Below, piece after piece: positions 1-7,498 of a stretch of DNA of 22,221 nucleotides. A program made the translations under genes and the position numbers. Position 1 is the first letter of the stretch, and each line of letters opens with the position of its first letter. The notes below the pieces were generated by a model that had not been told where the DNA came from, did no database searches, and saw only the letters and a list, made by a program, of their open reading frames with translations. Origin of the DNA: Acidobacteriota bacterium (lineage in GTDB: Bacteria > Acidobacteriota > UBA6911 > RPQK01); assembly GCA_003819755.1 (NCBI GenBank), contig RPQK01000026.1:1-22221 (forward strand). Direction: 5' to 3'.

Positions 1-68
1 AAACGGGGCATGGGCGCATCTCCTTCCGAGGGCGCTTCACAACATCCCTCCTTAGCTATAACGCTCGA

Positions 69-85
69 GTTGAAAAATCTACGAA
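69..85 (+). repeat. Candidate attachment site, left copy
   Basis: The 17-bp sequence GTTGAAAAATCTACGAA is identical to 7499-7515. It lies just outside the integrase 3' end. The flanking bases of the two copies diverge at once on both sides, as expected for att cores. Confidence 0.5.
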
Positions 86-127
86 AGTATTTTTTCTAGC
101 CAGTCGCGGCCATTGAAAAGGTGGGAC

Positions 128-1216
128 TTACGCGGAGGTCTTAAGGACGGGCTGGAGATTTGTGCTCGCGTTTGTGCTTGTGGCGTGTGTGAACCTATCC
201 AGCATCCGGGCGGCGGTCAGGAGATCGCCTTCGGAGACGATGTTGTACCTTTCGAACACGCTGCGGGTCAGATGCCCGGTCAGTTGCATGGCGACACGTT
301 CCGGGACTCCGGCGCGCACCAGATTCCTGACTGCAGTTCGCCTCAGATCGTGGGGAATGCGTCCGAAGACTCCGGCCTTCTCGCACGCTTTTCGCCACGC
401 CGCGCGAAAGTCGCGGATCACCTTGCCCTTCCGGTTGAAGACGTAGGGACAAGTCATTCCCTTGGCCTTCAGGCGCACGGCTTCGATCCATTGGCCTTCC
501 AGCACGGCCCGCAGATCCCGTGTAAACGGGAAGACCCGGCCTTTGCGGTTCTTCGTCATGCCGGGGAAGAGACGCACGGTGCCGGCGCGGAAATCGACTT
601 GCCGCCACTCGAGCGGCAGGATCTCGCTTGCGATCCTCCAACCGGTGATATAGGCGAAGCGAGCGACCGGCTGAAGCGGCTTGCGCAGCTTGGAAACCAC
701 CTTCTCGAACTGCTCCAGCTCAAAGAACCCCTGCCTGGCGTTGTCTTCCCTCAGCATCGGGAAATACGGTTTATGGAACAGGAGACCGGCCTTGATGGCG
801 AGCGTGAAAGCACGCCTGATCACGCTCAGTTCGCGGTTGACGTTGGCGTTGCTGACACCTCCGGCTTGGCGCTCGATCACGTACCCGGTCAGATCGGCGG
901 TCGTGATGGTGGTAGCCTTCCGATGGCCGAAGGCGGGAATGATGTGATTTTTCAAGCGGGCTTTGATGATCTCCAGGGACTTGTACTGGTTGATCGTGTA
1001 GTCGTCAACGACGAGCGCGGCCAGGTCACTGAACCTGATCTTTTCGCTCTTCGGGTTAACGGGCTTCCCGTCCGCGATCGCGCCCTCGCGCTTCCTCAGT
1101 AGCTCCTTGGCCTTAGTGACCTTTTCGGAGCCGCTCGATTCGCGCTTTTGCAGGCCGTCTTGATAATAGCTGATCCAGTAAAACGGACTGCCTTTCCTTC
1201 TGTAAATCGATCCCAT
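128..1216 (-). CDS. int: Tyrosine recombinase / phage-type integrase
   Basis: A 362-residue site-specific recombinase that would catalyse integration and excision of the surrounding element. The catalytic set is visible: Arg194 in TGWRIASE, His289 and Arg292 in the HDLRR box, His315 in LTGH, and the nucleophile Tyr324 in FERYNIV. A basic N-terminal arm (MGSIYRRKGSPFYWISYY) and a SAM-like core-binding region at about 60-150 precede the catalytic domain, as is usual in this family. The frame stays open upstream to 1537, but the ATG at 1216 is chosen because GGAGGTG lies 6 bases before it and the upstream DNA codes for another protein in a different frame. The full catalytic set suggests an intact enzyme. 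The family is certain; the target site is not known. Confidence 0.93.
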   Translation of the reverse strand: MGSIYRRKGSPFYWISYYQDGLQKRESSGSEKVTKAKELLRKREGAIADGKPVNPKSEKIRFSDLAALVVDDYTINQYKSLEIIKARLKNHIIPAFGHRKATTITTADLTGYVIERQAGGVSNANVNRELSVIRRAFTLAIKAGLLFHKPYFPMLREDNARQGFFELEQFEKVVSKLRKPLQPVARFAYITGWRIASEILPLEWRQVDFRAGTVRLFPGMTKNRKGRVFPFTRDLRAVLEGQWIEAVRLKAKGMTCPYVFNRKGKVIRDFRAAWRKACEKAGVFGRIPHDLRRTAVRNLVRAGVPERVAMQLTGHLTRSVFERYNIVSEGDLLTAARMLDRFTHATSTNASTNLQPVLKTSA

Positions 1217-1272
1217 AAAGCACCTCCAATTCCTCCCTCCCCTTATTCGTTCGTTCCACTCAGAGCTTTTCT

Positions 1273-1512
1273 TCATGGCCTCAAGCTGCTCTTCTTGAAC
1301 CACGCGGCCAGGAACAGATCCGGCCTTTGAACCAAGAGCACGAGCTCGTTCATGTACAAGACATCGTGCTGGAGCATTTCCTGTACGACCCGGTGAATGG
1401 TGGCAGCATGGAGCTTCAGGAGTTCGTTGGTCTTGGCCCGGCCCTCTTGCCAGCCGCGTCGCCGTTCGTCTGGCGTGCGAATCTGCTTGAGCAGTTGTGG
1501 CGGCGTGCGCAT
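1273..1512 (-). CDS. Small conserved-looking protein upstream of the integrase
   Basis: A 79-residue ORF in the same direction as int, ending 56 bp before its start. Its codons end mostly in G or C, as in real genes of this genome, whereas the overlapping upstream extension of the integrase frame looks like a shadow. The middle (RRGWQEGRAKTNELLKLHAATIHRVVQEMLQ, described by its ends RRGWQ and QEML) appears amphipathic and helical. I do not recognise the family. The position suggests an element-encoded accessory such as a directionality factor or recombination helper, but nothing in the sequence proves this. The ATG at 1512 has no clear Shine-Dalgarno sequence, and the open frame runs upstream without another start codon to a TGA near 1655. 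Confidence 0.5.
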   Translation of the reverse strand: MRTPPQLLKQIRTPDERRRGWQEGRAKTNELLKLHAATIHRVVQEMLQHDVLYMNELVLLVQRPDLFLAAWFKKSSLRP

Positions 1513-1807
1513 AGTCCGAATCGAACCCTGTCCGCATGGCCGAGCGGCTGGGCGCGCAACCGCGCGAAAGCGAGCTTCGCCGCGAACGCGCTCACTAGCG
1601 TACGGGTCGCCCGCTTCATTCGCCGACTTCCGCCCCTGATAGGAAACCCGGCCAAGTCAGAGTCGGCTCCATGCACTGATCATAGTTTATTACGAGGTTT
1701 AAGGTCGCCTACTCGCGAACGGCAGATCCAGCTTGATTGCAGTGACGGCATGATCCGCCTCGCGGTAGGCGATAGTTCTCTAAGGTAAGGTGAGCTATAT
1801 CTCCTGC

Positions 1808-2070
1808 GGTGGGACCGCCATGAGCGATCGAGCGGACAAGAGGACAGTGCGACAGTCCAATCGGCCTTAGTTGGTGTGCTGGCTCCGGCGCTTCCAGTTA
1901 GCCGGGAGAATGGTCTCAATCTCGTTGATGTTCATCCCCGGTAAAACGGTCGGGGACTTCAGGCAGGTAATCTTCGGATTGATCCCGCGTGGACGGCAGC
2001 TGATCAGGATGGAGTAGATCAGTGCTGCGCCAGGCGGTCCGGATGTCGGACAAACAGCCAGCGCTTGCTG
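1808..2070 (+). repeat. Degenerate direct repeat, copy 1 (IS66 3' end)
   Basis: About 260 bp that align with about 7002-7265 in the same orientation, with many substitutions and small indels. The shared segment covers the transposase 3' end and about 60 bp beyond its stop, including GGACAAGAGGTCAGTGCGAC-like sequence, probably the right end of the parent IS. Confidence 0.75.
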
Positions 2071-2200
2071 GCGGCCAACTTTCGAACGGTACCACATCTC
2101 GACTGGAAAGATCCGGAATTTGCCATCGAGCGGAACAAGGGGCTCCAGGCATACTGTAGCTGCCCATGAAGGAAGGCGGTCTTTGATTCGGTAAGGGCAA
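1867..2200 (-). pseudogene. IS66-family transposase (TnpC) C-terminal remnant, copy 1
   Basis: Minus-strand translation shows pieces of an IS66 transposase C-terminus scattered over different frames: KRWLFVRHPDR, then ALIYSILISCRPRGINP, then NEIETILPANWKRR just before a TAA at 1869-1867. Intact IS66 TnpC proteins end with the same order: a GRKNWLF box, an IYS-LI-SC-RRGI-P box, and a final LLPANW-like motif. Here at least two frameshifts separate the parts, and the large DDE domain is absent. It is a non-functional scar. The same segment recurs at 7055-7265 with different damage. Confidence 0.75.
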
Positions 2201-2229
2201 TCCCCTTGAGCCGGATTGGTCGTACTCAT

Positions 2230-2550
2230 TTGAACTGAAGGTCGAAGGCGAGACCGGGAATAGTTTCACAGTTGTCGTCCACCACCCGACTTGATGGGTG
2301 TTGATAAAGGCTTCTTTTGTTTCTGTTTGTGTCTGTAACTAAATTGGTGGGAACCCTCGGCCTCGCAATAGTGCGCCAGAATGGCTTCGCGTATAATCGT
2401 GTACTGCCCATGGTGTGCCTCAAGCGGTGCATCAAGGGGCTTACCGCTTCCACTCTTCAATTTCCATCGATCGTTTAATCGAAAGCCGAGGACTTCCCTC
2501 CGCTTCGAAAGCGACAGATCCTTTGCTTACTAAACTTATGTTATGCCCCT
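2230..2550. other. Intergenic stretch with no supported gene
   Basis: About 320 bp between the IS66 remnant and the promoter region of the XRE regulator. Short frames exist on both strands, but none has a recognisable product, a good ribosome site or convincing codon use. It includes a T-rich patch around 2310-2335. Confidence 0.5.
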
Positions 2551-2588
2551 GGCCACTTGACGCCACCAGAGTGGCCTGTTATTTTTTT
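2551..2588 (+). promoter_or_regulatory. Candidate sigma70 promoter with overlapping inverted repeat
   Basis: TTGACG at 2557-2562 and TATTTT at 2580-2585 are separated by 17 bases, a good sigma70-type match, placing a start about 40 bases before the XRE gene. The inverted repeat GGCCACT (2551-2557) / AGTGGCC (2570-2576) overlaps the -35 box and spacer, where an autorepressor would bind. The same hairpin followed by T7 (2582-2588) could instead be a weak intrinsic terminator, but no plus-strand gene lies upstream, so promoter/operator is preferred. Confidence 0.45.
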
Positions 2589-2632
2589 AGCGGCTTTTCA
2601 TTCTGAGGGGGGAAGAAGTAGGACGATGATAT

Positions 2633-3208
2633 ATGGACGTCGACGCGCTTAACACCTTCCTCAGGTGTCAAATCAGGCGTACCCGTCAAGAAAAAGGCCT
2701 GTCCTTGAGCCGAGTCGCTGAATTGGCGGGACTACCTATTAGCTCCTACAGCTCCTTGGAGACCGGTGCCTATCGTTTTACCATAGCGACCTTGTACAAA
2801 GTTCTTTCAGCCCTTCAAGTGGACATTGCCGAGATCTGGCCGCCTTTCTGGAAGGCCAAGCTTGACCTGTCCCTTGATCGGCTGAAAGAAGTGGACCAGC
2901 TCAATTGGTTCAGGATGCGAGAAATCTACTTGCGTTCGGTAGCAGACTCACTGTGTCTGGTGCTCAGCTTCCGTGAGTCGGTCGAATTCCTCGGCTGGAT
3001 TAACTTTCCGGACAAGGACCGAGCGCTGTTGGCTCGATTTTTCCTGTCAAAAGCTGGGGACCTTGAAAAGCACGAATGGCAGGTTTTTTCGCGGAGCAGA
3101 GGGGAACGGCGTCTCTGCCTATGCCTCAGACGCGCCACCGTGGCGCCCTATCTCGCGGAACTGATCGGCCAATACCTCTTGATCTGGGAGGTGTCAAGGA
3201 CCTTCTGA
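2633..3208 (+). CDS. XRE-family helix-turn-helix transcriptional regulator
   Basis: A 191-residue protein with an N-terminal Cro/C1-type HTH at about residues 8-65. The pattern is a basic helix (IRRTRQEKGLSLSRVAELAG), a recognition helix (LPISSYSSLETG), and the closing TIATLYKVLSALQVDIAEIWP. The remaining 125 residues match no domain I recognise; they are predicted helical and end in a hydrophobic stretch. Such proteins repress or control their own and nearby promoters, and in mobile elements often govern excision or cargo genes. An inverted repeat lies over the candidate promoter just upstream. The stop codon falls inside the first of three 16-bp tandem repeats, so the C-terminal residues are repeat-encoded and the original 3' end may have been altered. 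The ribosome site is modest (AGGA about 9 bases before the ATG). Confidence 0.8.
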   Translation: MDVDALNTFLRCQIRRTRQEKGLSLSRVAELAGLPISSYSSLETGAYRFTIATLYKVLSALQVDIAEIWPPFWKAKLDLSLDRLKEVDQLNWFRMREIYLRSVADSLCLVLSFRESVEFLGWINFPDKDRALLARFFLSKAGDLEKHEWQVFSRSRGERRLCLCLRRATVAPYLAELIGQYLLIWEVSRTF

Positions 3209-3247
3209 GTCAACAGGACCTTCTGAGTCACAGGACCTTCTGAGTCA
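3197..3247 (+). repeat. Three tandem copies of AGGACCTTCTGAGTCA
   Basis: Exact 16-bp copies start at 3197, 3215 and 3232, with spacers of 2 and 1 bases. The first copy contains the stop codon of the XRE gene. They may be replication-slippage products or an iteron-like protein-binding array. Confidence 0.9.
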
Positions 3248-3735
3248 CCACAAACGTGCTTGTCACTCAGACCGTCTGCACGCTTTCACTTCCAGTTGGA
3301 GATAGGTCTTCCCGACTGAGCCCGGCCCTATCGGGCGCGTTGGAGCGTTCGCTCAAGAAGTCGAAATAATTCTCCCTCTGCCTGTGTGGCCCCTTCTTCC
3401 ATTCCACTCAAATTCGGCCAAATCGACAATTCCCCCCTTTTCGATGATCCGATTTCCGCGCAGCCGAAATTCGCGCCACGAGTCTTCTCCGATACCGAAA
3501 TGTCTCGCGACCCGCTTTCCAAGTCAAGCAACATTGACGCTGAAAGGAGGATGTGGTTTCGAAGTTCCAAAATAGCTCTTGGTGCCAGCAAATCCGGCAG
3601 AGCTTCGGCGCTTCGCTCCTCGGGCGAGCTGCTTGTTAGAACAACAGGTTCGTCTTGGAGCGAGGCCGCGCGCGTATCAGTCTAACATGCCCCGTCTACC
3701 CTCTCCCCGACGGCTTCGGTCAATCGGGAAACGAA
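3248..3735. other. Long leader/intergenic region before the subtilase
   Basis: About 490 bp without a convincing gene. ORFs of 87-99 codons exist on both strands, but they overlap each other, match nothing I recognise and lack usable ribosome sites. One ATG at about 3551 follows GGAGG with no spacing. No clear sigma70 promoter for the subtilase was found. The last 50 bases form two consecutive hairpins. Confidence 0.5.
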
Positions 3736-3737
3736 GC

Positions 3738-3766
3738 AAAAAAGGCGCGTCTTTGAAACCGCGCCT
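3738..3766 (-). terminator. Minus-strand intrinsic-terminator-like hairpin in the subtilase leader
   Basis: The 7-bp stem AGGCGCG (3743-3749) / CGCGCCT (3760-3766) has a 10-base loop. It is preceded on the plus strand by A6 (3738-3743), so a minus-strand transcript would read stem-loop then U6, the form of an intrinsic terminator. On the plus strand the hairpin sits immediately before the ribosome site of the subtilase gene and might affect its translation. No minus-strand gene ends here. Confidence 0.5.
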
Positions 3767-3780
3767 AGAAGGAGGTACCA

Positions 3781-5919
3781 ATGCGAAGAACCAAGCGAGT
3801 CGTTCTGATTTCCCTCTGTTTGTTCGGGTTGTTCCATTCTGAGACTGTAAGCGGTCAGGAGCAGCCGAGAGTCGGACCTGAAGACATCGCGCTCGGCTAC
3901 GTCAGAGGGGAAATCCTTGTGCAATTCATGCAAAACGCGCAGGCGGATACAATGGAAGCGGCGCATCGGGCGGTAAGCGCGTCTGTTCTGACGACTTACC
4001 CTCATTCCCCCCGGCTGTTCCATGTACGGGTCCCTGGGGATCTGAACACGGCTATCCGCGCCTACAAAAATAACCCGGCAGTCGAATATGCCCAAAAAAA
4101 CTATTTATACCAGATCCAGGGCGAACCCGACGATGATTACTTTTGGGAACAGTGGGGACTGAACAGCGACAATGATATCGACATCGATGCACCGGAGGCT
4201 TGGGACACGACAATGGGCAGTTCGAACTTCGTGGTCGGTATCATCGACACTGGCTGCAACCCCAACCACCCCGATCTGCAGGGGAAAATAACAGCGAACT
4301 CCAAAAACTTTACCGGGGGTGGCGACAATGCTTGGCAGGATTGGTCCGCCCATTCGCACGGTACCCACGTTGCTGGGATTATAGCAGCGAATGCGAATAA
4401 CGCAGCAGGGATAGCGGGCGTGGCTCCGAACACCAAGATAATGGTGCTGAAGGCATGTGAGTTGGGGTGTCAAACGGCTCTGATTCGAGCCGCCATGGAT
4501 CACGCGGCGGGAGAGGGGGTTAAAGTGGTGAACTGCAGCATGGCGATTCGTGACTATTGGCACTGCCCCAACCCCAACCATTGGTGGGTTTGGAGCAACC
4601 AGCCCGGCACGTGCACGGTCCTTGGCTGTGGAGCCCAGCTTGTCTCCGTTTTCGCCGACGATCCGGACCTCACCGTCCAAGGAGGAATAACCCAGCATCC
4701 AGAAACACTCTTTGTGTTCGCCGCCGGCAATTTCGGTGAGAGCTGCGAGGTGTCTCCATCATACCCCTGCAGTTGGGATTACTCCAACATCATCTGCGTG
4801 GGTGGGATTAGCCAGAACGGCAGTTTGTGGGACACGCAAACCCCACCAGGGCAGGAGGGCGCGGGTTCGAACTGGGGAGTCACCAGGGTGGATATAGCGG
4901 CCCCTGCTACCGACATACTGAGCACTGTGCGGACAGACGCAGGCTACCCCCAGAACGATCCTTCGCCGCTGCAGTTGTATGCTCCAGATCCGAGTTTTGG
5001 AAAAATGACTGGGACTTCGATGGCCGCCCCCCATGTGAGTGGGGTGATAGCGCTAATGTGGAGTAGGCACCCGAGCGACACTGCAGCCAGGATCAAAGAG
5101 AACTTGTTGCTGTCCGCTCAACCAGTTGCCGGGGGCGTTCTTCAGGGGAAGACTCGTTCGCTGGGTCTGCTTAACGCGGACGCGGCGGTTGACGCCTTCG
5201 GGGATAGCTTTGACGACGCTACCGACCAAACTGGGTTCTTCTCGTCAGAGCCTACAAAAAGCCGTTGGGCGGTTGCGCGCAATCACCCGGATATCCTGTG
5301 CGACACGCAGGTAAAGACCGTGAATGGAACTGACGATCGGGCAGTCGAAGCGCGGTTCAATGGGGTGGCCGGATCATTTGAGGCGTACTGGACAAGCGCT
5401 GTATTCACCGCCAATTATCCACCGCAGGATTATGTGCAGGCGATCACGCTCCGTGTCTCTATTCCAAGCTCCGATCCCCAAGGAACCGATCTCGCGGACA
5501 AGTCGGGGAGGATCGGGACAGGGCTCCTCAACTATGTTTCGAAGACCGCCTCTAACTGCAGCGGGTACGACGCGACATTCGGGGCTTCGGTGATCGCCGG
5601 AATAGAACTTGAAACGGGCGTCGCTTTCGTGAACTTCGATCCCCCGTTCACCACTCATTACTACGATGATGATCCGGCCGACCTCATTGACCTGGATAAC
5701 GTCAAGGACGTTTCGATTGGGATCGGTCTTGGGGTTTCCAGCTACATCATGAGGGTGACAAATAGTGCAACCGGCGAGGAACTCTTCCGTAAGGATAATG
5801 TCCCATATCCGACCGGCTGGACGATTGGCGGATCGAACGTCAAGCCGGGCTTTCTCTACTACGGCGTCAACCCAGGCAGCGGAACACTATTCGTTAATTC
5901 TTTTGTTACGACGCAATAG
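3781..5919 (+). CDS. Secreted subtilisin-like serine protease (peptidase S8)
   Basis: A 712-residue exported endopeptidase. Residues 1-26 form a signal peptide (RRTKR, then VVLISLCLFGLF). Residues about 40-110 resemble the inhibitor propeptide of subtilases, starting YVRGEILVQF. The catalytic domain, about 120-475, shows the complete triad: Asp156 in VVGIIDTG, His193 in HSHGTHVAG, Ser413 in GTSMAAPHVSG, plus oxyanion Asn317 in FAAGN. A cysteine-rich insert (Cys226, 230, 252, 262, 278, 283) lies between the His and Asn motifs and suggests disulfides. The 230-residue C-terminal region is unrecognised and looks beta-rich. AAGGAGG lies 5 bases before the ATG. It is followed by a strong terminator and a second secreted-protein gene. 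It is probably cargo of the element; the substrate is unknown. Confidence 0.93.
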   Translation: MRRTKRVVLISLCLFGLFHSETVSGQEQPRVGPEDIALGYVRGEILVQFMQNAQADTMEAAHRAVSASVLTTYPHSPRLFHVRVPGDLNTAIRAYKNNPAVEYAQKNYLYQIQGEPDDDYFWEQWGLNSDNDIDIDAPEAWDTTMGSSNFVVGIIDTGCNPNHPDLQGKITANSKNFTGGGDNAWQDWSAHSHGTHVAGIIAANANNAAGIAGVAPNTKIMVLKACELGCQTALIRAAMDHAAGEGVKVVNCSMAIRDYWHCPNPNHWWVWSNQPGTCTVLGCGAQLVSVFADDPDLTVQGGITQHPETLFVFAAGNFGESCEVSPSYPCSWDYSNIICVGGISQNGSLWDTQTPPGQEGAGSNWGVTRVDIAAPATDILSTVRTDAGYPQNDPSPLQLYAPDPSFGKMTGTSMAAPHVSGVIALMWSRHPSDTAARIKENLLLSAQPVAGGVLQGKTRSLGLLNADAAVDAFGDSFDDATDQTGFFSSEPTKSRWAVARNHPDILCDTQVKTVNGTDDRAVEARFNGVAGSFEAYWTSAVFTANYPPQDYVQAITLRVSIPSSDPQGTDLADKSGRIGTGLLNYVSKTASNCSGYDATFGASVIAGIELETGVAFVNFDPPFTTHYYDDDPADLIDLDNVKDVSIGIGLGVSSYIMRVTNSATGEELFRKDNVPYPTGWTIGGSNVKPGFLYYGVNPGSGTLFVNSFVTTQ

Positions 5920-5928
5920 TTTGGAGTT

Positions 5929-5974
5929 AGTCTATACCTACTCAAGCGGGTCTTGAGTAGGTATAGACTTTTTT
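5929..5974 (+). terminator. Strong intrinsic terminator after the subtilase
   Basis: A perfect 17-bp stem, 5929-5945 against 5953-5969, with a 7-base loop (GCGGGTC). A run of T6 (5969-5974) follows. It begins 9 bases after the subtilase stop and ends 20 bases before the next ATG, so it should strongly reduce read-through into the downstream gene. Confidence 0.9.
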
Positions 5975-5994
5975 CCGGGGGGAAGGAGTATGCG

Positions 5995-6816
5995 ATGGGT
6001 AGGATTATTCTCTTGGTTTTCATCTCGGTCGCCGTCAGCCTGGCGCTCGAAACACAAGCAGTCGCGCAAAGTGGGGATGTGCTTGTAGCGAATATAGTAC
6101 TCGGCGATGTAGGTGACGGGAAGTATTTCCAGTCGAGCATTCAGCTCGTCAATCTGGCAGATATTCCGTCGGAAGCCACAATTCACTGTTTTTCGAACGA
6201 CGGCACCCTAACTCCCGCGTTCAATCTGGACTCTACAGTTCTCCCACCCAAGCAAGTAATTGAACTGTTCACGAGTGGCCCGGGTGCGTTCAGGGAATGC
6301 TGGTGTCGGATTAGACCCAATCCGGGCGACAGGATCGAGGTCAGTAGCCGAATCTCCCTATACGAGCCCTCAACTGCCGTCCCATGGCCCTTGACATCTG
6401 CGATGACCGCATCGGTCCGGATTCCCGGTTCGCCGCAAGCTCCCAAGTGGGATGTCCCGGTTTCACTTGTCCGCGTCGCTCAGTGTGTGCTTGATGCCAG
6501 CGCTTTGTCTGTTGTTAATCCCTCTGAGACAGCAGCCGAAGTGGACCTCGCCTTGGACTGGCATCGCTCTCCTAACAATGCAGTTCAGTATGGGCCGGTT
6601 CATTTGACGATAGCACCGCGAAGCAGGATCGCTCGAAGTCTGACAGCACTTTTTCCGGAGATAGCGCCGAAGCCGGAGTTGTACCCTTTGCCGACTCGAG
6701 CTCAAGAGCAAGGCGTCCTAACGGTTACGGCCAATCTCCCTGTCGTCGTGAGCGGGCTAGAAGTATCCTCTCCAAAAATTGTTTACAGCTCCATGTTGGC
6801 TATTCCGGAGTCTTAG
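5995..6816 (+). CDS. Small secreted protein with two beta-sandwich modules
   Basis: 273 residues starting with a signal peptide (MGRIILLVFISVAVSLALE, then a VAQ cleavage-like site). The mature part has two similar modules: about 30-130, with YFQSSIQLVNLADIPSEATI, and about 165-273, with SALSVVNPSETAAEVDLAL and ending VVSGLEVSSPKIVYSSML. Each follows a strand pattern of a repeated 'x-L-V-N-x-x-x-x-x-A' line and a later 'P-x-x-x-I-x-x-L' line. The same pattern occurs in the C-terminal modules of the large protein at 20219-22221. The ATG at 5995 is preferred over an upstream frame extension that runs through the terminator stem, because AAGGAG precedes it. Function is unknown; a surface or substrate-binding role is only a guess. 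Confidence 0.75.
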   Translation: MGRIILLVFISVAVSLALETQAVAQSGDVLVANIVLGDVGDGKYFQSSIQLVNLADIPSEATIHCFSNDGTLTPAFNLDSTVLPPKQVIELFTSGPGAFRECWCRIRPNPGDRIEVSSRISLYEPSTAVPWPLTSAMTASVRIPGSPQAPKWDVPVSLVRVAQCVLDASALSVVNPSETAAEVDLALDWHRSPNNAVQYGPVHLTIAPRSRIARSLTALFPEIAPKPELYPLPTRAQEQGVLTVTANLPVVVSGLEVSSPKIVYSSMLAIPES

Positions 6817-7001
6817 AAGCATGGCTCTGTCCGGTTAGACTCGGTGAGAACGACCGACGCCCCCCGAACCGCACGAGGGTGTCAAAACTTCCGGCCAAAG
6901 CTATCGGTAACTTGATCGCGGGGGCGCCCCCGCCGGAACATAGTGCCCAAAGACAAACGCCACATTTTCGAACGTAAGCATCAAGCGAGGTACATTCCAG
7001 G
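6817..7001. other. Intergenic stretch, possibly the tail of an old IS
   Basis: No gene is supported. It contains a perfect 16-bp palindrome GCGGGGGCGCCCCCGC at 6918-6933. The stretch lies on the 3' side of the second IS66 remnant and may include its decayed end, but no inverted-repeat terminus could be recognised. Confidence 0.4.
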
Positions 7002-7265
7002 GCGGGGTCGACATGATCGATTGGACAAGAGGTCAGTGCGACCGCCAACTGGCCTTAGTTGTCGTGCTGGCTCCGGCGCTTCCAGTTAGCCGGGAGAATG
7101 GTTTCAATCTCGTTGATGATCATCCCCGGTAAAACGGTCGGGGACGTGGGTCAGGCAGTCTTGCGGATTGATCCCGCGTCGACGGGAGCTGATCACAATG
7201 GAGTAAAGAACGACGCTGCGCAAGGCGGCCTCGGGGATGTCCTATGAACAGCCAGCGTTCACGCC
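7002..7265 (+). repeat. Degenerate direct repeat, copy 2 (IS66 3' end)
   Basis: Counterpart of 1808-2070 in the same orientation. The best-conserved block is the 45 bases after the transposase stop codon position (7055-7100), nearly identical to 1867-1912. Confidence 0.75.
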
Positions 7266-7300
7266 CCACCGAGGATACACCCAGTCCGGACAGCTGACTA
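7055..7300 (-). pseudogene. IS66-family transposase (TnpC) C-terminal remnant, copy 2
   Basis: The minus strand reads GRERWLFIGHPRG around 7210-7260, equivalent to the GRKNWLF-GHP box of IS66 transposases. Later fragments of the IYS-LI-SC and LLPANWKRR boxes lie in other frames, ending at a TAA (7057-7055) in the same place as in copy 1. Frameshifts differ from copy 1, so the two decayed independently or diverged long ago. Upstream of 7300 (towards 7430) the frame stays open but is not recognisable as transposase. Confidence 0.75.
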
Positions 7301-7498
7301 CAGCATTTGTTGATGCACGAAGCGCATCTCGTGTTGAGCCGTAATTCCCAGCGGCTCTTCGTGTGCTTGCAAGTGTGATCAAACCGCCGGGAAAACCCGG
7401 GGGATCCGATAAGATCGAGCAAGTGCAATACCGCAGTAAATCGCTGCGGATGCCTAGTTTTTCAGGCGGAGCGGGGTTCAGGGAGGGCCGCGCCGTTG
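7301..7498. other. Unassigned sequence between the IS remnant and the candidate attR
   Basis: About 200 bp. One minus-strand frame has several cysteines, but it lacks a start context and continues into the frameshifted transposase wreck. Nothing else is supported. Confidence 0.4.

Noticed and set aside
113..1102. 329-codon plus-strand ORF opposite the integrase
   Set aside because: It is the antisense shadow of a clear integrase gene in GC-rich DNA and shows no recognisable domains.
1217..1537. N-terminal extension of the integrase to a start at 1537
   Set aside because: The ATG at 1216 has an excellent ribosome site and a family-like start. The extension overlaps a better-coding small ORF in another frame.
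1505..1600. tRNA-like pieces (GGTTCGATTC on the minus strand, GGCCGAGCGGC on the plus strand)
   Set aside because: The would-be T-arm stem does not pair, no acceptor stem closes, and the two pieces lie on opposite strands.
3197..3247. CRISPR array
   Set aside because: Repeats are 16 bp with 1-2 base gaps, so there are no spacers and no cas genes.
3551..3685. Short plus-strand ORF after AAAGGAGG
   Set aside because: There is no spacing between the ribosome site and the ATG, no recognisable product, and it overlaps ORFs on the other strand.
3700..3780. Cyclic di-GMP (GEMM) riboswitch in the protease leader
   Set aside because: The leader has paired hairpins and an A tract but lacks the conserved aptamer core sequences.
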